This document shows positions 58,976 to 64,000 of a DNA stretch of 64,000 bases, in pieces. The stretch is taken from NCBI GenBank assembly GCA_937958005.1, contig CALGOB010000040.1, positions 93,212-157,211 of the forward strand. Direction: 5' to 3'. Position 1 is the first letter of the stretch, and each line of letters starts with the position of its first letter. The position numbers were made by a program, and so were the translations under genes. The DNA is from an uncultured Cyclobacteriaceae bacterium. GTDB lineage: Bacteria; Bacteroidota; Bacteroidia; Cytophagales; Cyclobacteriaceae. A model generated the notes under the pieces. The model had not been told where the DNA came from. It made no database searches and saw nothing but the letters and a program-made list of their open reading frames with translations.

Positions 58976-59672
58976 CCTAGAATTTAATTTAGCGGAGAGG
59001 AGAAAACTCACTGATTATTTGGCGGATTATGTGTCAGCCCATAAAAAAGAATTAATAGAAGAAATACTCGCCAAAAGAACAAGGTACCTGACCTTGGTTA
59101 TGGAAGATATATATAAGCCTCACAATGCAAGTGCTGTGATTAGGACAGCAGAATGTTTGGGTGTTCAAGATATTCATGTGGTAGAAGTAACTAATGAATA
59201 TCAGCCAAATCCCTATGTGCTAAGAGGTGCTTTAAAATGGATGACTATTAAACAGTATTCAAAAGAACTTGAAAACAGTACTGAAAAATGTTTCCGCGAA
59301 CTAAGGGCAAACGGATATCAAATTGTTGCAACTGATGTAAGTAGTCAAAGTATTCCAATACAAGATTTAGAAATCAATAAGAAAACAGCCCTAGTAATGG
59401 GGACGGAATATACAGGTATCAGTAATTATGCTAGAGAAAATGCTGATCAATTGGTGACTATTCCAATGTGTGGCTTTACAGAAAGTTTGAATGTTTCTGT
59501 AAGTGCAGCTATTTGTATGAATCATTTGTTGGCTGATATACGTAAAAGAGGAATTGGTTGGCAACTTTCAGAAGAGGATAAGGAAACTCTTAGATTTGAA
59601 TGGTATAGAAGTATTCCTACTCATGCTGAATCACTTATCAACCACTTTATGAAAGAAAACCCAATGAGGTGA
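58968..59672 (+). CDS. trmH: SpoU/TrmH-family tRNA (guanosine-2'-O-)-methyltransferase
   Basis: The product has 234 residues from the ATG at 58968, preceded by a strong GGAGGAAG site; an upstream in-frame TTG is rejected. SPOUT motifs are seen: motif 1 YKPHNASAVIRTAECLG, motif 2 ALVMGTEYTGIS and motif 3 IPMCGFTESLNVSVSAAI. The C-terminal extension (RKRGIGWQLSEEDKETLRFEW) resembles TrmH, which methylates G18 of tRNA with S-adenosylmethionine. The gene overlaps the end of parC by eight bases and its stop overlaps the next start by four, so parC, this gene and the next form a coupled set. Confidence 0.9.
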   Translation: MSDLEFNLAERRKLTDYLADYVSAHKKELIEEILAKRTRYLTLVMEDIYKPHNASAVIRTAECLGVQDIHVVEVTNEYQPNPYVLRGALKWMTIKQYSKELENSTEKCFRELRANGYQIVATDVSSQSIPIQDLEINKKTALVMGTEYTGISNYARENADQLVTIPMCGFTESLNVSVSAAICMNHLLADIRKRGIGWQLSEEDKETLRFEWYRSIPTHAESLINHFMKENPMR

Positions 59673-60322
59673 AAAAGCTTATAAAACGATTTTTCTACTT
59701 ATGCTTGTTGATAGTTCTATTATTGCTATTAATTAACATATGGATAGTTCAATCAACAAAAAAACAAATTTATTCTTCTACTCATGAAATTCCCTCTAAA
59801 GAGATTGGGTTAGTTCTTGGAACTAGTAAATATTTAGTAGGAGGAGGGACCAATCAGTTTTTTAAAAACAGAGTGCTAGCAGCTGCTAAACTTTATAAAA
59901 AAGGAAAGATTAAGCACATACTGGTAAGTGGTGATAACCGAACAAAATATTACAATGAGCCTAAAGATATGTATGATGCATTACGGGAGCTTGGTATTCC
60001 AGATGAGGCAATTACCCTAGATTATGCCGGTTTAAGAACATTGGACTCCGTAATACGAAGTAAAGCAATCTTTGGGCAAGATAAAATTACCATCATAACT
60101 CAAAGATTTCATGCATATAGAGCTGCCTATATTGCAAATCATTATGGCTTAGAAGCAAACTGCTATGTGGCAGAAGACCCTAACTACAGAGGAGCCGCTA
60201 GAGTGTTTGTCAGAGAATACCTAGCAAGAGTACGTGCTATCTTGGATTTATATATCCTTGACTCAAAACCAAAACACATGGGTAATAAAGAAGTGATAGA
60301 GATTGCAAACCTTACTAATTAG
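59669..60322 (+). CDS. sanA: SanA/DUF218-family membrane-anchored protein
   Basis: The product has 217 residues with a GTG start overlapping the upstream TGA. An N-terminal membrane anchor (YLCLLIVLLLLLINIWIV) is followed by a DUF218 domain: GLVLGTSKYLVGGG, NRVLAAAKLYKKGKIKHILVSGDN, PKDMYDALRELGIPDEAI, DYAGLRTLDSVIRSKAIFG, ITQRFHAYRAAYIANHYG. The E. coli SanA protein affects envelope permeability and vancomycin sensitivity; the biochemical activity of the family is not settled. The 3' end abuts a miniature mobile element, and the element may have replaced the original stop context (AAT TAG in place of AAT TAA). Confidence 0.85.
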   Translation: MKKLIKRFFYLCLLIVLLLLLINIWIVQSTKKQIYSSTHEIPSKEIGLVLGTSKYLVGGGTNQFFKNRVLAAAKLYKKGKIKHILVSGDNRTKYYNEPKDMYDALRELGIPDEAITLDYAGLRTLDSVIRSKAIFGQDKITIITQRFHAYRAAYIANHYGLEANCYVAEDPNYRGAARVFVREYLARVRAILDLYILDSKPKHMGNKEVIEIANLTN

Positions 60323-60441
60323 AATCTGTCTATAAAGTCAGTCCCTCGCGTACGATTGTGTCCCCACAATCGTTTCACCGCTATGTATAGTGAGTTTGTG
60401 AAGACACAAACTCAGGCGGAAGGTATATTATGAACAGACTC
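60322..60441. mobile_element. 120-bp miniature element with two perfect hairpins
   Basis: Imperfect terminal inverted repeats GAATCTGTCTATAA and (complement) GAGTCTGTTCATAA bound the segment, and TAATTA flanks both sides as a likely target duplication. Inside are two perfect 9-bp stems: ACGATTGTG-TCCC-CACAATCGT (60352-60373) and GAGTTTGTG-AAGA-CACAAACTC (60392-60413). Such paired hairpins with GTGTCY/CACAA arms resemble REP/BIME sequences seen in many Bacteroidota. The remaining gap to 60780 holds no recognisable gene. Confidence 0.7.
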
Positions 60442-60780
60442 TAATTAAGCTTTTTGCGAGGCAATAGGTTGATAAACTATAAAATGCAGGATATTTTCAG
60501 AAATAAAGTGTTTTTTAGAAGTAAAACTTTTCTTAGATAAAGGAATTTTAAAACAGAAAGTAAAATGCTCTTAGGATATGTTTATAACATAGCTTTAAAT
60601 AGTTAAAATACATTAGTAGATTGAAGTTTGCGAAAATTAAATCAGATTAACTGACATTTGATATTTACTCATTTAAAATGATTTGAGTGGCAGAGAGAGT
60701 TTAGAATTGTTTTTTCACAGGCCAATTACTTGATGCTGTCCCTCTTTTACTAGGTAAAGATCTATGGTTGATATGCAGAA

Positions 60781-61119
60781 TTAAATGTCCCCTTTCAATT
60801 CCTCTATGGCCTGTAGGCAATTAGTGATAATTTCATCTACTAGCGGGAGTGTATTTTCTATGTCAGTCTCGTTTTTTAAGTTTGACTCAGCTGTGATTAT
60901 TTTGTCTTTTATGGGAGTCAGTCCTACCATTTCAAGGGAAGGTTTGATCTTATGAATCAGTTGGCCCATTTTTACCCAATTCTCAGCTGATTGCTCCTCT
61001 TTTAAAGACTCTATGATTTGTTGATTGTTTTCAATAAAAGATACGACAACTTGTTGGATAAAATCTTTATCACCGTCACTAACCATTTCTAAATAAGACA
61101 AATCCGTAATACGACTCAT
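60781..61119 (-). CDS. Hpt (histidine phosphotransfer) domain protein
   Basis: The product has 112 residues and is all helical. The phospho-acceptor site is LIHKIKPSLEMVGL, with the His in the usual H-K-x-K-(G/P)-(S/A) context; Pro takes the place of the common Gly. Preceding helices FIQQVVVSFIENNQQIIESLK fit the four-helix Hpt bundle. It would relay phosphate between a hybrid sensor kinase and a response regulator. No kinase or regulator is encoded beside it. It is divergent from the next gene, with 52 bases between the starts. Confidence 0.85.
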   Translation of the reverse strand: MSRITDLSYLEMVSDGDKDFIQQVVVSFIENNQQIIESLKEEQSAENWVKMGQLIHKIKPSLEMVGLTPIKDKIITAESNLKNETDIENTLPLVDEIITNCLQAIEELKGDI

Positions 61120-61171
61120 TTTTAAAATTAATTCAATATTTTCACATAAAAATTACAAGGAACTAAGATAT

Positions 61172-62170
61172 ATGATAAAATCTATCTTTAAAATATTTAT
61201 CGGTGTAATAATTTCTAGTTGTATCATATCGGTTGTTTTTTTTCTATTTGCATCTTCTGCCAATCTAAACGAGGATCAGTATAATAAAATATTTAAATAT
61301 TCCTATACTTATGCCGAAAAAGATACTTTGAGTATTATGACTTATAATCTTGGCTTTCTTTCTGGAATGACCAACGGGTTGCCGATAGAGGTAGAACCTT
61401 CTTTAATTAATAATAATCAAGATAGATTATTGAGTTTAATCAGCGATTTACAGCCTGATTTAATTGCTTTTCAAGAGATAGACTTTGATGCAGCTCGTTC
61501 ACTTCATAAGAATCAGTTATCCTTTATTTTGAAAGAAGGGAAATTTAATAATGGTAGTCGCGTGATAAACTGGGATAAAAAATATGTGCCATTTCCTTAC
61601 TGGCCTATAAGTGCTCATTTTGGGAAAATAATATCTGGTCAGGCCATTGCATCAAATTATCCAATATTAGAAAATAGAAGAGTGTCACTATCTAAGCCTG
61701 AGAGTAGTCCTTTTTACTATAATGCATTTTATTTGGATAGATTGATTCAAATCAATAAGATAAGAATAGGAGATAGAGAAGTAGCAATTATGAATGTCCA
61801 TTTAGAGGCTTTTGATAAAGAAACTAGAGTTGCGCAATCTTTGGTAGTTTTAGAAAATTACAATGAGCTATCAAAATCTTATCCCGTAATTTTGCTTGGT
61901 GATTTTAATGCGACACCTGAATTAAAGGATGACGATCAGACAATTTTCAACATCATGAAAGGTCAAAATATTAAAAGAGCTATTGTAGATTCAGTCTATT
62001 TGTCAAATAGAAATAATAATTTTACATTTAATTCTGTAAATCCAGATAGGAAATTGGATTATATTTTTTATAATAGTAGTAAAATAAAAGCTTTAGAAGC
62101 AAGAGTAGTGAGTGAGGCAAAAGATATCTCAGACCATATTCCTGTAATAATGAAGTTTTCTATTTTTTAG
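61172..62170 (+). CDS. Endonuclease/exonuclease/phosphatase-family protein
   Basis: The product has 332 residues. An N-terminal hydrophobic segment (FIGVIISSCIISVVFFLFASS) acts as a signal or anchor. EEP-fold motifs follow: SIMTYNLGFLSG (metal Asn), DLIAFQEIDF (metal Glu), IMNVHLEAFDK, VILLGDFNATPE (catalytic Asp/Asn), LDYIFYNS and DISDHIPVIMKF (catalytic Asp-His). The fold covers nucleases, sphingomyelinases and inositol phosphatases; the membrane-anchored, exported form suggests an extracytoplasmic phosphodiesterase, substrate unknown. Confidence 0.9.
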   Translation: MIKSIFKIFIGVIISSCIISVVFFLFASSANLNEDQYNKIFKYSYTYAEKDTLSIMTYNLGFLSGMTNGLPIEVEPSLINNNQDRLLSLISDLQPDLIAFQEIDFDAARSLHKNQLSFILKEGKFNNGSRVINWDKKYVPFPYWPISAHFGKIISGQAIASNYPILENRRVSLSKPESSPFYYNAFYLDRLIQINKIRIGDREVAIMNVHLEAFDKETRVAQSLVVLENYNELSKSYPVILLGDFNATPELKDDDQTIFNIMKGQNIKRAIVDSVYLSNRNNNFTFNSVNPDRKLDYIFYNSSKIKALEARVVSEAKDISDHIPVIMKFSIF

Positions 62171-62181
62171 GATTACATTAA

Positions 62182-62206
62182 ATATGTGATCATATAAAGT
62201 TTTTTT
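62182..62206 (+). terminator. Possible terminator after the EEP-family gene
   Basis: The short stem ATATG-TGAT-CATAT is followed by AAAG and a run of seven Ts, twelve bases after the stop. The stem is only 5 bp, so confidence is modest. Confidence 0.4.
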
Positions 62207-62255
62207 ACTAATTTCACGGCAGACAAAATTGCCAATTAGAATAATCAATCTAATA

Positions 62256-62723
62256 ATGATCAAAGAGTTTGAAAAATTAAGGGAAGAAGAAGTAGAAATC
62301 TTACTTAAAGCACCTGTGCTAGTGTCTATTTTGATAGCAGGAGCAGATGGAAATATTGATAAAGCAGAAACTAAGGAAGCAGTTGCAATTGCTAGAGGAA
62401 AGCAAAGTAGAGCACGTGAGCAATTAGTTGATTATTATATATTAATAGGAGAAACATTTGAGGACAAGTTTAATGAGCTAGTAGCGGGATTTCCGTTGAA
62501 GCCAGAAGAACGTAATCCAATGATAATAGCCGAGTTGAAAAGATTAAATAGGATTCTTCCTAAGATAGATAAAAATTTTGCTATTAAATTTCACGCAAGT
62601 TTGAAAGACCTTGCGAAGAAAATAGCAGAGGCTTCTGGAGGAGTGCTTGGTTATCTTTCAGTAAGTTACGAAGAAGCTAAATTGATGGAGTTGAACATGA
62701 TCAATGACCCGTCTAAATTTTAA
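62256..62723 (+). CDS. TerB-like helical protein
   Basis: The product has 155 residues from the ATG at 62256; an in-frame TTG nine codons upstream is less likely. It is all helical and cytoplasmic. The segment LLKAPVLVSILIAGADGNIDKAETKEAVAIA matches the start of TerB-like domains, in which acidic residues follow a DG-x-I-x-x-x-E turn. The rest (NRILPKIDKNFAIKFHASLKDLAKKIAEASGG) is consistent with the family. TerB-type domains are linked to tellurite resistance and stress, but the role here is unknown. It is followed after eight bases by a rhomboid gene. Confidence 0.7.
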   Translation: MIKEFEKLREEEVEILLKAPVLVSILIAGADGNIDKAETKEAVAIARGKQSRAREQLVDYYILIGETFEDKFNELVAGFPLKPEERNPMIIAELKRLNRILPKIDKNFAIKFHASLKDLAKKIAEASGGVLGYLSVSYEEAKLMELNMINDPSKF

Positions 62724-62731
62724 GAGATAGT

Positions 62732-63289
62732 TTGAGTCTTTTAAATAAAAGTATAGTACCCCCTTTACGGCTCACGTTTATTATGTGGGCCGTTTTTGTG
62801 ATAGAGTATTATGGCAATTTTGAATTTGGTGTATATGGGGTTAGGCCCAGGACAGCAAGCGGACTAATAGGAATCCTTACTATGCCCGTACTTCATGGAG
62901 GGATAGGCCATATTATGTCCAATACACTTCCCCTAATCATTTTGGGAAGTGCTATTTACCTTTTTTACGACCACGTAGCAAAGAGAGTATTTCTTCAATG
63001 TTATTTCTTAACAGGAGTTCTTGTATGGATTGTGGGTAGAGACTTTTATCACATAGGAGCAAGCGGTTTAATTTATGGTCTAGGTGGATTTTTGATATCC
63101 TTTGGTTTTTTCAGGAAAGATATGAAATCTATTTTAATTTCTATTTTGGTTGTAGTTTTTTATGGCGGAATGGTATATGGCCTCTTTCCTATCAATGAAA
63201 GAATAAGCTTTGAAGGTCATTTAATGGGAGCCCTAGTAGGAGTAGCTTCGGCCTATGGACTTAAGGATAAAAAAGTAGATGAGACCTAA
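62732..63289 (+). CDS. Rhomboid-family intramembrane serine protease (second copy)
   Basis: The product has 185 residues. A TTG start is accepted because the first ATG (17 codons later) would remove part of the first membrane helix. Motifs: RPRTASGLIGILTMPVLHGG, HGGIGHIMSN, WIVGRDFYHIGASGLIYG (catalytic Ser in GASG) and FEGHLMGALVG (catalytic His). The same motif spacing as the protein encoded at 12790-13437 suggests paralogues, this one shorter at both ends. Substrates are unknown. It lies eight bases after the TerB-like gene. Confidence 0.87.
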   Translation: MSLLNKSIVPPLRLTFIMWAVFVIEYYGNFEFGVYGVRPRTASGLIGILTMPVLHGGIGHIMSNTLPLIILGSAIYLFYDHVAKRVFLQCYFLTGVLVWIVGRDFYHIGASGLIYGLGGFLISFGFFRKDMKSILISILVVVFYGGMVYGLFPINERISFEGHLMGALVGVASAYGLKDKKVDET

Positions 63290-63326
63290 TTTCACCTAAA
63301 ATACAGTTGAACTTCAATAGAGATTA

Positions 63327-63476
63327 TCACAGTAGAAAGATTATGGTTACTTTGTTTCCTGATGGCTCAAGTTTATCAAGCATATATCTATTAATTACTT
63401 TGACAAACTCAGAAAAATAGAGTGTAGAAGAAATTTGATCTTTACAAAACCAATCGTGATAATGTTTAGTATTCAT
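63327..63476 (-). CDS. Possible small protein (49 residues)
   Basis: An ATG at 63476 opens a 49-codon frame (MNTKHYHDWFCKDQISS ... KVTIIFLL) starting eight bases after the stop of the interrupted yjjX-family gene on the same strand. The composition looks protein-like, with an amphipathic helix (SEFVKVINRYMLDKLEPSG). There is no strong ribosome-binding site and no family match known to me, so it may be chance. Confidence 0.3.
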   Translation of the reverse strand: MNTKHYHDWFCKDQISSTLYFSEFVKVINRYMLDKLEPSGNKVTIIFLL

Positions 63477-63484
63477 CTTTATTT

Positions 63485-64000
63485 TTAAGGAGCATATAAA
63501 TGCTCATTATTAAAAGGGATCAAAGCAAGGATGATCGCATCTTCATATAACTTTTTTCTATCAATGATATTATTAGTCAATAAACCTACTGCACCATTTT
63601 TTTGTTTTGAGTTAGCTTTTCCAAATACAATATCATCTGCTTCACCTAGCTCTTTGCCCTGAGCTATTAAGTCAGTAATTTTTTTTGGAAGGAAGAAGAT
63701 AGCACTTTTTGATTTGCCTACATTTTTAGGTGAATAAATTACGATCCATACAAAGACGCCTAATTGATCGTTCTCTGTCATTAAACCCGAATGATGCATT
63801 AGACTTTTAAGAGAAAATCATAAATGGCTGTTAGATAGCTGCTTAAATTCTGATTTGCAACGCAGACATAGTCTCCATTATGGTGAGTAGGAAATTAGGA
63901 TTTAGGTGGCTAGATGACTGTTAGTTATGGTTTGCATCAAATTTCTATTGCATCATTCGGGTTAAACCTCCTTCCACACCAACCCAGTAATTTGCACCGG
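63485..64000 (-). pseudogene. yjjX: Inosine/xanthosine triphosphatase (YjjX/DUF84) gene split by a miniature element
   Basis: Two fragments of one DUF84-family gene flank a 178-bp insert. The fragment at the right edge (63966-64000) encodes GANYWVGVEGGL, matching the family's ADFWVAIEAG-type segment. The fragment at 63485-63784 encodes MTENDQLGVFVWIVIYS ... KSKSAIFFLP ... GKANSKQKNGAVGLLTNNIIDR ... ALIPFNNEHLY, the family's second half. Removing the insert and one TAA copy joins them in frame as GVEGGL-MTENDQLG. The N-terminus lies beyond the window. The family hydrolyses non-canonical ITP/XTP to protect nucleic acids. As it stands the N-terminal part would end TRMMQ and the C-terminal part could start only from an element-derived ATG, so the gene is probably dead. 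Confidence 0.88.
63785..63962. mobile_element. 178-bp miniature inverted-repeat transposable element inside yjjX
   Basis: The perfect 14-bp terminal inverted repeats are ACCCGAATGATGCA (63785-63798) and TGCATCATTCGGGT (63949-63962). TAA is duplicated on both flanks (63782-63784 and 63963-63965). No long ORF lies inside, so it must depend on a transposase elsewhere. The insertion splits a recognisable gene, which fixes both ends exactly. The 166-bp segment at 44793-44958 is a diverged relative. The parent IS family is not identified; the 3-bp duplication and AC-starting ends are clues only. Confidence 0.88.

Noticed and set aside
60444..60780. Gap searched for a small RNA or short gene
   Set aside because: Only an 18-codon frame and AT-rich sequence were seen; no supportable feature.

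Overview
The window looks like a chromosomal segment of a low-GC marine Bacteroidota, most likely order Cytophagales (Marivirga/Fulvivirga/Roseivirga-like). The evidence is AT-rich DNA, proteins carrying type IX secretion system (T9SS) sorting domains of both type A and type B, a PorP/SprF-family barrel, many PorT-like outer-membrane barrels, weak Shine-Dalgarno sites and TANNTTTG-type promoter boxes. No rRNA, tRNA, CRISPR array, prophage or complete insertion sequence was recognised. The genus is inference.

Region 1 (1-10845, minus strand) is a surface-display locus. A PorP/SprF-like barrel with an unusual C-terminal SPOR domain is followed by a 1106-residue FG-GAP/PKD protein with a type B sorting domain, then by a giant cell-surface protein that runs off the left edge and contains at least ten ~100-residue tandem Ig-like repeats. 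Region 2 (11034-13437, plus) holds a PorT-like barrel, a histone-deacetylase-family amidohydrolase and a rhomboid protease.

Region 3 (13630-24004, plus) is the most interesting part. It is a tight five-gene operon with gaps of 1-20 bases: an ATP/ADP-translocase-like membrane domain fused to HEAT repeats and a degenerate cyclic-nucleotide-binding domain; a protein with three TIR-like/DUF4062 modules; a STAND-type NTPase with one membrane helix, a ~130-residue coiled coil and a seven-blade WD40 propeller; a periplasmic helical-repeat/outer-membrane barrel protein; and a lipoprotein. Together they look like an envelope-spanning NTPase signalling or defence apparatus. It is followed by a 5169-residue T9SS type A adhesin (24241-39750).

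Region 4 (40027-50853) is central and storage carbohydrate metabolism: EF-hand protein, 3-hydroxyacyl-CoA dehydrogenase, GH13 amylase lipoprotein, class II fructose-bisphosphate aldolase, then an SLC45-like sugar transporter, a CBM20-CBM20-GH77 4-alpha-glucanotransferase, an unknown exported protein and a LytTR response regulator.

Region 5 (50880-63289) has a DUF4097-type gene broken by a hairpin-rich insert, small lipoprotein and membrane genes, parE, a DUF1028 hydrolase, parC, trmH, a sanA-like gene, an Hpt protein, an endonuclease/exonuclease/phosphatase-family protein, a TerB-like protein and a second rhomboid. At the right edge an inosine/xanthosine triphosphatase gene (yjjX family) is split exactly by a 178-bp miniature transposable element with 14-bp terminal inverted repeats and a TAA target duplication; a diverged 166-bp relative lies at 44793-44958. 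A different 120-bp miniature element with two perfect hairpins sits directly behind the sanA-like gene.
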